NCBI GenBank assembly: GCA_021790895.1
Contig: JAJYFM010000023.1
Coordinates: 1-33,182, forward strand
Reading direction: 5' to 3'
DNA: 33,182 bases
Source: a bacterium
GTDB lineage: Bacteria; Vulcanimicrobiota; Vulcanimicrobiia; Vulcanimicrobiales; Vulcanimicrobiaceae
Shown here: positions 17,609-26,500 of the stretch, piece after piece
Numbering within the stretch: the first letter of the stretch is position 1
Layout: each line of letters opens with the position of its first letter
Made by a program: the position numbers and the translations under genes
The notes under the pieces: model-generated
The model's input: only the letters and a program-made list of their open reading frames with translations
The model's database searches: none
What the model was told of the DNA's origin: nothing

Positions 17609-18825
17609 CGTATTCCTCCTATTGCGTTGTAAATGGGAATAAGGACTCCACTGACAAATAGCGCAACGAATCCACCGATGGCGAGCATCGCCAACGGCTC
17701 TAGGAACGAGGTGAGCAGACGAAGTCGCGCCTCTGCCTCAGAAAGGCGGTGCGTTCCAATCGCACCGAGAAGCGTAGGAAGGGAGCCGGTTTCCTCGCCG
17801 ACCTCAGTCATCGTTTTCGTCATGGCGTCCACGAATACGCCATCGGCCATCGATGCCGCCCAAGTTTCGCCGGACTGTATGTTGCGAATCCACAGTTGTG
17901 CAATGCCGTGGAGAACTTCGTTATCGGCAGCGCTCGCGCTCAGTTCGATTGCCTCAATTATCCCGATACCAGCATCCAGAAGGTCGGCACAGACGGAAAA
18001 AAACTCGCCGGCGCAACGGTCGGCGAATATCTTTCCCAATATCGGTAGACGGAGGAGCATCGTCTCCCGCATGCTGCGAACCCTCGGCCAGCTTTGTACC
18101 GCCAGAACGCCGAGCGCGATAGCAACGCATGCGATTACGAGCAAAAGCCGACTCTCCGGCCCGGAAAACGCGTCGGCGAGAGATATCGAAAAAGCCAGCA
18201 GGCCGCTTGGCCGTGCACCGAGCTCTTTGAGGAGAGCGCTAATCGACGGGAATGTCGTTATCGCGAGGATTGCCATAATGGCAAATGACGCACAAAAGAC
18301 CCATGCTGGATAGGCGACCGCCGCTGCGATTCGTCCGCGAAGTTCGTTTGTTTTTTCCAATCGCTCTGCGAGGTGGAGCAAAGTCGCATCGAGGCTCCCC
18401 ATCTGCTCCCCGGCTCGCAGCAAGGCGACGTGATTCGGAGGAAATTCGCGCGGCATTCCGGCGAGTGCTTCGCTAAACGACCTTCCTGACTGAACGCGGG
18501 CGAGCGCTCCGATTAAGGCATCGCGCAGGGCCGGTGATTCGGATCTGACTATGCAAAGATCTAACGATCTCGAGAACGGACATCCGGCGGTCAAGAGCGT
18601 TCCGAGCGCGCGATAGAAGGAACGTCGGGCTTTTTCGGGCGTTGCCCTGAAGCGCTCGCTCGGCCGAAGGAGTGAATGAACGCTCCGTTGTCGGTCGAGA
18701 AAGACAACGGTCAGACCTCGCTCAAATAACTCTGTGGCAGCGGTGCTCCATGACTCGGCGCTCAGAACGCCGCTTGAGCGCGTTCCATCCGGGCGACGGG
18801 CGAGATAGAGAAATGCCTCACTCAT
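17605..18825 (-). CDS. pilC: Type IV pilus platform protein (PilC/GspF)
   Basis: 406 residues of the inner-membrane assembly platform. Two homologous GspF domains are seen: the first around 67-190 (ARRSFYRALGTLLTAGCPFSRSLDL...LLRAGEQMGSLDATLLHLAERLE) and the second around 270-395 (FADRCAGEFFSVCADLLDAGIGIIEAIELS...TEVGEETGSLPTLLGAIG). Hydrophobic helices lie near 170-195, 220-245 and 375-400. The repeated G-E-x-x-G-x-L signature is present in both halves. It lies directly downstream of the retraction ATPase gene with an 8-nt overlap, and its end overlaps the sigma factor gene. Confidence 0.94.
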   Translation of the reverse strand: MSEAFLYLARRPDGTRSSGVLSAESWSTAATELFERGLTVVFLDRQRSVHSLLRPSERFRATPEKARRSFYRALGTLLTAGCPFSRSLDLCIVRSESPALRDALIGALARVQSGRSFSEALAGMPREFPPNHVALLRAGEQMGSLDATLLHLAERLEKTNELRGRIAAAVAYPAWVFCASFAIMAILAITTFPSISALLKELGARPSGLLAFSISLADAFSGPESRLLLVIACVAIALGVLAVQSWPRVRSMRETMLLRLPILGKIFADRCAGEFFSVCADLLDAGIGIIEAIELSASAADNEVLHGIAQLWIRNIQSGETWAASMADGVFVDAMTKTMTEVGEETGSLPTLLGAIGTHRLSEAEARLRLLTSFLEPLAMLAIGGFVALFVSGVLIPIYNAIGGIR

Positions 18826-19810
18826 GGCTTTGCGTTCCGACGAATCGCTTCATGCCTGATGATCCTCCGAGCGTCATCGCATTGCGTAGTTGATAACATT
18901 TCCCGTCTCGAACGATCGCTCGCACGGCATCGGTCGCCAGTAAGAGCTCGCTCTCCAAGAGACGCCCACCGGCAGGCAAAGCAACCAGTTTTTGCGCGCT
19001 CACCCCGAGGAGCACATCGGCGAGCACCGTTCGGGCCAACCCCGCCTCGTCGCCCGGAAACGAGCGCAACATGCGATCGATCGAAGCGGCCGCATCTGCT
19101 GCATGCATCGTTGCGAGTACGAGGTGTCCGGTCTCCGCAGCACGGAGCAGTGCGTTACAGTCCTCCGCAGTTCGCACCTCGCCGATCGCTATGACATCGG
19201 GGTCGCTGCGCAGCGCAGAGAATACTCCCTCGTTCAACGATGGAACGTCTTTGCCGATGGCGCGCTGTTCGATGCTACCGGGCAAGTGCGAGAGGTCGAA
19301 TTCTACCGGTTCTTCCAATGTGATAATTTTCCGATAGCGCGCTTGTGCAGCAACAGCCAGAAGCGCCGCCAGCGTGGTCGATTTTCCACTTCCTGTTGAT
19401 CCGACGATAAGCAGAAGCCCGTGCGACGAGTGCACGAGATCGCAGAGCCGTTGCGATACTCCTAAAACCTTCGCGTCGGGACACGTGCCTGGCAGAAGCC
19501 GTACGGAGCATGTACGTCCGGTGCGCGATTGCGTCCAGTGTAGTCTCGTGCGCCCCCACGAGGGCTCGGCGAGCACGGTCGTAACGTCCACGTTCGCGAT
19601 TGTCGGTATCGTCTGCGCGTTCCATTGGGCTGATTCCCCAAAGAGTTCGGCGAGGGCGCGCTCGGAGATAGGAATCGCGGTTATCGGTCGGAGCATACCG
19701 TCGACGCGCATTGCCGGGATTCGATCCTGAGCGAGATGCAGGTCCGACGCGCCGAGTCGACGAGCTTCATAGAAAAGATCGTCGAAGAGGCAACGCGTGA
19801 CGGCGTGCAT
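18818..19810 (-). CDS. pilT: Pilus retraction ATPase (PilT-like)
   Basis: 330 residues. It has an N-terminal PAS-like domain opening with the ASDLHLAQDRIPAMRVDG signature, and a RecA-type ATPase. Walker A is GSTGSGKS (137-144), the Asp box ITLEEPVEFDL (163-173), Walker B VIAIGEVR (206-213) and the His box GHLVLATMHA (228-237). A C-terminal AVRAIVRDGK segment resembles the AIRNLIREGK motif needed for retraction in PilT. It hydrolyses ATP to depolymerise pili at the inner membrane. Overlaps are 1 nt with pilB (TAATG) and 8 nt with pilC. PilU is a less likely alternative. Confidence 0.92.
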   Translation of the reverse strand: MHAVTRCLFDDLFYEARRLGASDLHLAQDRIPAMRVDGMLRPITAIPISERALAELFGESAQWNAQTIPTIANVDVTTVLAEPSWGRTRLHWTQSRTGRTCSVRLLPGTCPDAKVLGVSQRLCDLVHSSHGLLLIVGSTGSGKSTTLAALLAVAAQARYRKIITLEEPVEFDLSHLPGSIEQRAIGKDVPSLNEGVFSALRSDPDVIAIGEVRTAEDCNALLRAAETGHLVLATMHAADAAASIDRMLRSFPGDEAGLARTVLADVLLGVSAQKLVALPAGGRLLESELLLATDAVRAIVRDGKCYQLRNAMTLGGSSGMKRFVGTQSHE

Positions 19811-20835
19811 TAATGGCTCGCCCCAAGAACGCGCTCGACCTCTTCTGCCGTGCTTCTCCCTTCCCGCACGTGACGTGCCGCATCAAGACGGAGTGGATGC
19901 GACGCTTCTGAGAGCGAACGCGCAACGAGTGCACGCGGTTCGATCAGTTCGAAAATTCCGATACGTCCCGCATACGAACCATCGCGTCGAACGCGACGCA
20001 GCAATCGTTGCGAAAGAAACGCGGTAACCGCAGCATCCACGAACCGATCGGCGAGACCGAGATCGAGCATGCGCATCCGAGCCGACCACGCATCGGTTGC
20101 GTGCAAGGTGCTCACCACCAATCGCCCGCAGAGCGCTGCGCGAGCCGCAAGTTCCGCCGTTTCGCCGTCGCGAATTTCGCCGACAAAAATGATGTCGGGA
20201 TCATGTCGGAGCAGCCCTCGCAGCGCGCTCGCGAATGTGAGGCCGGCTTTTTCATGTACTTGCACTTGGTTTATTCCCGGCATTCGAATTTCGACGGGAT
20301 CTTCGATACTGCAGAGGCTCTCTGTTTTCCCGACACGCTCTGCAAGCGCGGAGTAGATCGTGGTGGTTTTCCCGCTTCCAGTCGGGCCGCAGGCGATCAC
20401 CAGTCCCTGAGGGGCGCGAACGAGCGCGCGAAAGCGGTGCAGCATGTCCGAAGCAAACCCCAGCGTATCGAGACCGGGAAGCCGCGCATCGTTGGCCTGC
20501 AGTCGAGCCGTCACACGCTCACCATCCAATAACGGCATCGTTGCAATGCGAATATCGAAGGCGCCGGCGCTGAATCGTCCATCCTGCGGCCTCCGTCGCT
20601 CAGCGATGTCAATGCCGCCGAGGAGCTTTATTCTTGTCACGACGCGCTCGTAGAGCACCGGCTCAAAGGCCGTCCCGTCATGCAGAAGCCCGTCGATGCG
20701 CATGCGTGCGAGCCCCCCATCGAAGCGGGGCTCAAGGTGGATATCCGAGGCGCCGCGCTCGATCGCCTCGGCGATCAGCGCCTCACAGGATCGAATGGCC
20801 GGTGGATCGTCGGTACCGAGCATCCCTGCACTCAC
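19810..20835 (-). CDS. pilB: Short pilus assembly ATPase (PilB/GspE-like)
   Basis: 341 residues. The frame stays open far upstream, but I place the start at GTG 20835 because GGAGGG lies 5 nt before it and the conserved domain begins just after (GASDIHLEPRFDG at 28-40). Walker A is GPTGSGKT (150-157), Walker B IIFVGEI (215-221) and the His box VSTLHATDA (241-249). It lacks the N-terminal MshEN/N1 domains of ordinary 550-residue PilB. It also lacks the CxxC...CxxC zinc element, which should lie near 283-290. The arginine fingers and RDGET loop are kept, so it should be active. First gene of the 17-gene run. An ATG at 20823 is the alternative start. Confidence 0.9.
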   Translation of the reverse strand: MSAGMLGTDDPPAIRSCEALIAEAIERGASDIHLEPRFDGGLARMRIDGLLHDGTAFEPVLYERVVTRIKLLGGIDIAERRRPQDGRFSAGAFDIRIATMPLLDGERVTARLQANDARLPGLDTLGFASDMLHRFRALVRAPQGLVIACGPTGSGKTTTIYSALAERVGKTESLCSIEDPVEIRMPGINQVQVHEKAGLTFASALRGLLRHDPDIIFVGEIRDGETAELAARAALCGRLVVSTLHATDAWSARMRMLDLGLADRFVDAAVTAFLSQRLLRRVRRDGSYAGRIGIFELIEPRALVARSLSEASHPLRLDAARHVREGRSTAEEVERVLGASH

Positions 20836-20925
20836 GGTCGCCCTCCAGGAACGAAACGGGTGAAGCCTCCCAGTTACGCGGATCGGAAGGTCAAGCGAGC
20901 GTACCGTAGCAAGCAAGCGCTGTCT

Positions 20926-20931
20926 AGTATA
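20926..20931 (-). promoter_or_regulatory. Possible -10 element for the pil run
   Basis: On the minus strand TATACT stands about 90 nt upstream of pilB, in the divergent gap between pilB and tRNA-Ser. No good -35 partner is visible at 16-18 nt, so it could suit an alternative sigma factor or be chance. The same gap has a hairpin CGGGG-AATAG-CCCCG. Confidence 0.25.
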
Positions 20932-21020
20932 GCGCCGAAAGTTGTCCCGACTCAGGGGCGCCGGGGAATAGCCCCGCGGAGGTTTCCCCCAAGCGGGCAG
21001 CCAAGGCACGCCGTCGCCCT

Positions 21021-21107
21021 GGAGAGGTGGCAGAGTGGTCGAATGCACTCGCTTGGAAAGCGAGCAGACCTTTACCGGTCTCGGGAGTTCGAATCTCCCC
21101 CTCTCCG
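21021..21107 (+). tRNA. tRNA-Ser(GGA)
   Basis: 87 nt. Acceptor GGAGAGG pairs with CCTCTCC (21100-21106). The anticodon arm is CTCGC-TTGGAAA-GCGAG with anticodon GGA, reading UCC/UCU. A long variable arm is followed by T-arm GGGAG-TTCGAAT-CTCCC (21083-21099) and discriminator G. No CCA is encoded. It is a class II tRNA and all helices pair well. Confidence 0.96.
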
Positions 21108-21132
21108 AATGATTCGATAAGGAGTCGCGGCT

Positions 21133-22008
21133 ATCGACAACGAGGCTTTCCCGTTTCGCGCCGCTACCCAACGGCGTCTGCTCGCCGTGTGGACGATCGC
21201 ACTTCCTACCACGGTGTTGTGGATTGCAATCGCCGCAGTTGGGGCGTTTAGGCGCTCTCCGCTGGCACTGATTTTGACGTTCGGCTCGATCTGCGTCATT
21301 GAGGCAGCGCTCGTTCATTTTCTCGCGCAGGGGTGCGCGCAGCGCGCTCGCGTCGCCTCGACGGTAGCAGCAGCGATGTGGATACTCCTTGCGCTTGCGT
21401 TTGCGACGTACGGCTTTGCGTTTCTCGCCGTCGTCGGTCTCTTCGCCGGAATCGCGACGCTTCTTACCCTGGCGTTCACGCTTGAATACGAGTACTACGT
21501 CTACGGCGGTCTTCTTCCCGCACTGTATTTTATCGCCGATCGTCTTGCGGGGGCGACGCAGCAAATACGCTTCGATCTCCTGAGCGCGGGGCACATCACC
21601 CCGGTCGTTCATTACTGCACGTCAACGTATTCGTGGTTTATTTTCGACGCGACGATTCTCTTCATCGCCGGTGTAGCGATGCTCGCCACCTGGGTTTTTC
21701 GCCGGTTAGGATTGGTCGCTCCGCCGTTGGCATCGCAATCGGGCAGCGCCGTCTTTTTCGCCACGGTCGCCGTCTCCGTTATTGCGGGATCCGCCGTCAA
21801 AGCGACGGTGGGGTCTGCATTCTCGGTAGTTTCCGCCGCGCTCACCGGCTTCGCCTATTCGTTGATTACTCGGCCGAGCACGATGGCGGCGAGTCGAAGG
21901 AAAAGCATTACCATTATTGGGATACTAGCGCTTCTTGCCGTCGTCTTCGGTGCCGTCAATGGTTGGGTTTCTTGGCACGATTGGCAATTCAACCGTTGGT
22001 GCCCTTAA
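21133..22008 (+). CDS. Multi-pass membrane protein of unknown function
   Basis: About eight hydrophobic helices without a motif I recognise. The first conventional start is GTG at 21187 (273 residues), but nothing resembling a ribosome binding site precedes it. A perfect AAGGAG at 21119-21124 lies 8 nt before ATC 21133. From there the frame runs without a stop and adds 18 residues (x-DNEAFPFRAATQRRLLAV), giving a typical short basic N-terminus before the first helix. I therefore place the start at ATC 21133 with moderate confidence; use 21187 if only canonical starts are accepted. It begins 26 nt after tRNA-Ser and may be co-transcribed with it. Confidence 0.6.
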   Translation: MDNEAFPFRAATQRRLLAVWTIALPTTVLWIAIAAVGAFRRSPLALILTFGSICVIEAALVHFLAQGCAQRARVASTVAAAMWILLALAFATYGFAFLAVVGLFAGIATLLTLAFTLEYEYYVYGGLLPALYFIADRLAGATQQIRFDLLSAGHITPVVHYCTSTYSWFIFDATILFIAGVAMLATWVFRRLGLVAPPLASQSGSAVFFATVAVSVIAGSAVKATVGSAFSVVSAALTGFAYSLITRPSTMAASRRKSITIIGILALLAVVFGAVNGWVSWHDWQFNRWCP

Positions 22009-22035
22009 CGCGCGACGGAGGATGGCCCGCGCCGC

Positions 22036-22779
22036 CTAACCGCGGTCGTCGCTCGATACGCGGTCGAGGTGCGCGAGCCAGAAATCGAAACTCGCGCGCG
22101 CTTGCGCTTCGAGCATCGCTTCACCGGTTACGATATCGCGTTCTAATCGGCGCGCTAAAGTCGCGCGCGGACCGTAATTGAGATCCATCACGATCTCGGG
22201 TTGCGCGAGTTCGATCGCGAGATCGTGCGGTAAAATCGCCCCCGGCGGCAACGTACTCACGACGATCTCCGGAACCGATTCGGGCCACGGTTGCGCGTCG
22301 TAATCGACGATGCATTCCTCGATGCGCTCGGCATTGCGCCCCCACACATACGCATGCGCATCGTACTCCTGGCACTGCGCTAAAATCGCGCGCGCCGTCG
22401 CGCCGGTGCCGAGCACGCCGATGCGGCGCAGCGCGATCGCATCTTCTAAGATCGCTTCAAGCGCGACGCGCCAGCCGATGCCGTCGGTGTTGGTGCCGCG
22501 GATCTGCATGTCGAAATAAACCGTATTGACGGCTTTTGCGCGGCGCGCTTCATCGCTGAGCACATCGCAGCCGGCGAGTGCTTCTTCTTTGAGCGGCGTG
22601 GTAATATTCGCGCCGGTATAGCCGTCGAGCCGCATGCGGCGCAACACGTTAATCGCGTTGCCGGCGGGTACTTCGATCGCGACGTAGCTGCCGTCGATCT
22701 CCGCTTCGCGCAAAAACGCGCGATGTAACTGCGGGCTGCGCGAATGGTCGACCGGGTCGCCGATGAGTGCGAGCTTCAC
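22036..22779 (-). CDS. aroE: Shikimate dehydrogenase
   Basis: NADPH-dependent reduction of 3-dehydroshikimate to shikimate. The 247 residues are slightly short. The shikimate-binding HSRSP (12-16), NITTPLKEEAL (58-68) with catalytic Lys64, AVNTVY (83-88) and TNTDG with Asp99 (96-100) are all present. The nucleotide loop is GTGATAR (124-130) and a late EAMLEAQARASFDFW holds the conserved Gln. The start is GTG and overlaps the upstream HAD gene by 4 nt (GTGA). With aroB, aroK and aroC it completes four pathway steps in the window, in a separate transcription unit. Confidence 0.94.
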   Translation of the reverse strand: MKLALIGDPVDHSRSPQLHRAFLREAEIDGSYVAIEVPAGNAINVLRRMRLDGYTGANITTPLKEEALAGCDVLSDEARRAKAVNTVYFDMQIRGTNTDGIGWRVALEAILEDAIALRRIGVLGTGATARAILAQCQEYDAHAYVWGRNAERIEECIVDYDAQPWPESVPEIVVSTLPPGAILPHDLAIELAQPEIVMDLNYGPRATLARRLERDIVTGEAMLEAQARASFDFWLAHLDRVSSDDRG

Positions 22780-23258
22780 GCGCGGCGCTCCGGCAGCACG
22801 AGCCGTTCGAGGCGGCGGAACAACCGCGTGAGCGGAAAATCGCGATCTTCGATCGGTTCCACCAAAATTGCGCGCATGCCGCAGAGCGAGGCGCCGAGCA
22901 CGTCGGTAAAGAGTTGATCGCCGATCACCATCACCTCGCGCGCGCGCAGATGGAGCGCCCGTTTCGCTCGCAGAAAGCCGAGCGGCAGCGGCTTGAGCGC
23001 ATTGGGGATGCCGCGCAGCCCGAGCCCGCCGGCGATCTCGGCGACCCGCGGGCCGAAGTTGTTCGAGAGCAGCACGATCTCCAGCCCGGCGGCGCGCGCC
23101 GCGGCGACCCAGGCCTGGTTCTCGGGGCTCGGGGCGCTCGCGCCAAAGCCCAGCAGGGTGTTATCGAGGTCGAGGATCAGCCCGCGTACCCCCTGCGCCG
23201 TGAGGCTCTCGGGGCGGATTTCGGCGAGGGTCGGCACGTGTTGGAGGCGGCTCGGCAT
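22776..23258 (-). CDS. YqeG-family HAD IIIA phosphatase
   Basis: 160 residues from the ATG at 23258. HAD motif I is DLDNTL, motif II LSNN, the conserved LKPLPLGFLRA supplies the lysine, and motif IV is GDQLFTDVLG. The N-terminal PSRLQHVPTLAEIRPESLTAQGVRGLI is the usual lead-in of the YqeG family, which supports starting here. A GTG at 23288 would add ten residues (MGIEVTNPYR) and has GAGG only 3 nt upstream, so it is less likely. YqeG proteins are small phosphatases often next to aroE and other biosynthetic genes. Substrate is unknown here. It overlaps aroE by 4 nt. Confidence 0.88.
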   Translation of the reverse strand: MPSRLQHVPTLAEIRPESLTAQGVRGLILDLDNTLLGFGASAPSPENQAWVAAARAAGLEIVLLSNNFGPRVAEIAGGLGLRGIPNALKPLPLGFLRAKRALHLRAREVMVIGDQLFTDVLGASLCGMRAILVEPIEDRDFPLTRLFRRLERLVLPERRA

Positions 23259-23344
23259 GCGGTAAGGGTTTGTAACCTCTATCCCCACTATCCTCGGAGT
23301 TGCCCACAGCGCCGGCGCCCCTTACCCACGACTTTTTCTGCTTT

Positions 23345-23359
23345 TGGACACCCTGTCCA
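23345..23359 (+). promoter_or_regulatory. Inverted repeat upstream of nrdJ
   Basis: TGGACA-CCC-TGTCCA, a perfect 6-bp inverted repeat with a 3-nt centre, 155 nt before the nrdJ start codon. It is the size of a dimeric repressor site. The regulator is not known. Confidence 0.4.
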
Positions 23360-23377
23360 GAGGGAGTTTCCAGGCGG

Positions 23378-23393
23378 CTACCATATATAGTAG
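23378..23393 (+). promoter_or_regulatory. NrdR-box-like palindrome
   Basis: CTACCATATATAGTAG. The core CnATATATnG agrees with the described NrdR consensus (acaCwAtATaTwGtgt), with one mismatch at the first w position. NrdR represses ribonucleotide reductase genes in many bacteria. Its position upstream of nrdJ supports the reading. A weaker second copy, with several mismatches, may be at 23428-23443. Confidence 0.5.
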
Positions 23394-23399
23394 GCCCGA

Positions 23400-23411
23400 G
23401 TCTTTAAAGAC
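23400..23411 (+). promoter_or_regulatory. Perfect 12-bp palindrome upstream of nrdJ
   Basis: GTCTTTAAAGAC, fully self-complementary, centred about 20 bp (two helical turns) from the centre of the NrdR-like box. It may be a second operator. Confidence 0.4.
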
Positions 23412-23440
23412 ACTAAACCTTGAACCGACAAAATATAGAT

Positions 23441-23450
23441 CGAACGTTCG
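23441..23450 (+). promoter_or_regulatory. Perfect 10-bp palindrome CGAACGTTCG
   Basis: A self-complementary decamer 63 nt before nrdJ. It resembles the two halves of a Gram-positive LexA box but has no 4-nt spacer, so it is probably not one. It may be an operator or the restriction-like remnant of a repeat. Confidence 0.3.
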
Positions 23451-23513
23451 TTCCCTTGCCCCACCCGCCCATTTTCCCCCCTGCTGCCGCGTTTGTGATT
23501 AAGGAGATCCACC

Positions 23514-26500
23514 ATGAAGTTCGCGCGCCTCTACTCCGTCGCCGGTGAGCCGTATGCGGGGGTGGCGTTTGAACCGCGCACCTCGCGCATCGTCAATCCC
23601 AACGGCTCGGTGATCTTCGAGGCGAAGGATATTATGGTGCCGGCCGCCTGGAGTCAGGTCGCCGTCGACGTGCTGGCGCAGAAATATTGCCGCAAGGCCG
23701 GGGTCCCCACCCGCCGCAAGCGCGTCGCCGAGGAGGGCGTCCCCGAGTGGCTCTGGCGCAGCGTCCCCGACGACGAGGCGCTCGCGGCGCTCCCGCGCGA
23801 CGAACAGTTCGGCGCGGAGCTCGATGCGCGCGACGTCTTCAACCGGCTCGCGGGCTGCTGGGCGTACTGGGGCTGGAAGCACGACTATTTCGATAGCGAG
23901 GCCGATGCCCGCACCTACTACGACGAGATGTGCTCGATGCTCGCGCGTCAGGTCGGCGCGCCGAATTCGCCGCAATGGTTCAACACCGGGCTGCATTGGG
24001 CGTACGGCATCAGCGGCCCGGCACAAGGGCATTATTTCGTCGACCCGCGCAGCGCGGAACTCACCCGCAGCACGAGTGCCTACGAACATCCCGCGCCGCA
24101 TGCGTGCTTCATTCAGAGCGTCTCCGACGATCTCGTCAACGAAGGCGGCATCATGGATCTCTGGGTGCGCGAAGCGCGCATCTTCAAATACGGTTCGGGC
24201 TCGGGAAGTAATTTCTCCAACGTGCGCGGGTCGGGGGAAAAACTCTCCGGCGGCGGCTCCTCGAGCGGATTGATGTCGTTCCTGCGCGTCGGCGATCGCG
24301 CCGCGGGGGCAATTAAATCCGGCGGCACCACGCGCCGCGCGGCGAAAATGGTCGTGCTCAACGCCGATCACCCCGATATCGAACAGTTCGTGTCGTGGAA
24401 AGTCACCGAAGAACAAAAGGTTGCCGATCTCGTCGTCGGCTCGATGCTCTGCGAACGCAAACTCAACGCGATCATGAAAGCCGCGCACGCCGAGACGCTG
24501 CCCGAACAAGCGCGGCTCGATCCGCAGCTCAATCCAGAATTACGCCACGCGTTGCGCGAAGCACTTGCAGCGGGCGTTCCGCAGGGAAATATTGCGCAGG
24601 CGCTCGATTATGCAAAGCAGGGCTACACCTCGATGCAGGTACCACTCTACGATGTGAATTGGGACGGCGATGCCTATGGCACGGTCTCGGGGCAGAATTC
24701 CAATAACACCGTGCGCTTAGGGAACGAGTTCTTCACTAAACTCGATGCCGGCGCCGATTGGGAGCTCATTCGCCGAACCGACGGCGGCGTCGCGAAGAGT
24801 TTTCCTGCGAGCGATCTCTGGGAGCGCATCGCGCTTGCCGCGTGGCAGTGCGCCGACCCGGGGCTGCAATTCGACGACACGATCAACGAGTGGCACACCT
24901 GCCCGAGCGACGGCCGCATCAATGCGAGCAATCCGTGCTCGGAGTATCTCTTCCTCGACGACACCGCATGCAACCTCGCGAGCTTGAACCTCGCGACCTT
25001 CCTCGATGCCAACGGTGAATTCGACGCGCCGCGCTTTGCCCAGGCCTGCCGCATCTGGACCTTCACGTTGGAGATCAGCGTGCTCATGGCGCAATTCCCC
25101 AGCCGCACGATCGCGCAGAAATCCTACGATTTCCGCACCCTGGGGCTCGGCTATGCGAATCTCGGCACGCTGCTGATGCACATGGGCTTAGCCTACGATT
25201 CACCCGAAGGGCTCGGCTGGTGCGCGGCGATCTCGGCGCTGATGACCGGCGCAGCCTACCGCTGCTCGGCGGAGATGGCCGAGCAACTCGGCGCGTTCCC
25301 GCGCTATGCGCCCAACGCCGATTCGATGTTGCGCGTCATTCGCAACCATCGTCGTGCCGCCTACCAGACGCCGGCCGGCGAATACGAAGGGCTCAGCGTC
25401 TCCCCCGTCACGCACGCACCCTCGCTCTTCACGCAGAACAGCTGGGCACTCGCGCGCAAGATGTGGGACGATGCGCTCTCGATCGGCGAAGTGCACGGAT
25501 ATCGCAACGCGCAAGTCACGGTCATCGCTCCGACGGGGTGCCTGGTCGGCACGACGCTGGTAACGACCGATCGTGGATTGCAGCGGCTCGATCGCCTTGG
25601 CAACGTCGATGGTGCAAAATGGCAAGACACCAATTTTCGCGTGCTAACCGACGATGGGGAACAACGCGCGACGAAGTTCTTCATCAACGGCATCTCGCCG
25701 ACGCGACGTATTAAAACAGCAAATGGCTACGTTATTCAGGGCACCCCCGAGCACCGTGTTAAAATCGTTGACCCCGCGACTGGCCAGTTAGCGTGGAAAC
25801 GTTTGGCAGAGGTCGCGCCTGATGATGTTGTTGCACTTTCGATGGGAACGCTCGTTGGTGAACCCAACGTCGTGTCCTTGCCACCGCTCGGTGAGGAGTA
25901 TTGGACGGCAGATTACACGACGCGAGTTCCGCGCAAGGTAAGCAGCGATCTCGCCGAACTCGTCGGCTATTTCATGGGCGATGGCTCGCTGCACGCCAAG
26001 GGCCTGCGGCTCTGCGTCTCGGCTGAGGATACCGACGTGCGCGAGCGTCTGACCGCGTTAAGTCGCTCGCTCTTCAATATCGAGCCGGTCGTCACGGTGA
26101 AGGGCAATTATATCGAGATTGCCATCCACTCCGTCGAGTTGGTGAACTGGTGGGAAGCATGCGGCTTTACCAAGCTCGCGCCTTCGCCGGAGCATAGCGG
26201 CAAGGGCTATACGCCGCGCATTCCCGATGCAATCCTTTCGAGCAACGATCGCGCCATCTTCGGGGCTTTCCTCCGCGGCGTCTTCGAAGCCGATGGAACG
26301 GTTACCAACGGGACGGCCTCTCTCTCGACGGCGCGCTCCTCGTTCGCCGACGAACTGCGGACGCTTTTGCTCTCGCTGGGCATTCCGACGAGTACCAAGA
26401 TCGACACCTCCGGTTGGGGGCAAAGCGATCTCTTCGTCCTTCGCGTGCGAAACGCCGCATACGCGCGCGCATTCATGGAGAGCGTCGGCTTCATCGGCCA

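Noticed and set aside
20836-21612. Upstream extension of the pilB reading frame to 600 codons
   Set aside because: It runs antisense through tRNA-Ser and a plus-strand membrane-protein gene, its translation is Arg/Lys-rich noise, and a good ribosome binding site marks the start at 20835.
23441-23450. LexA (SOS) box at CGAACGTTCG
   Set aside because: The two half-sites are adjacent; known Gram-positive boxes need four bases between GAAC and GTTC.
23289-23513. Cobalamin riboswitch upstream of nrdJ
   Set aside because: The conserved B12-box and its surrounding helices could not be found in the leader.
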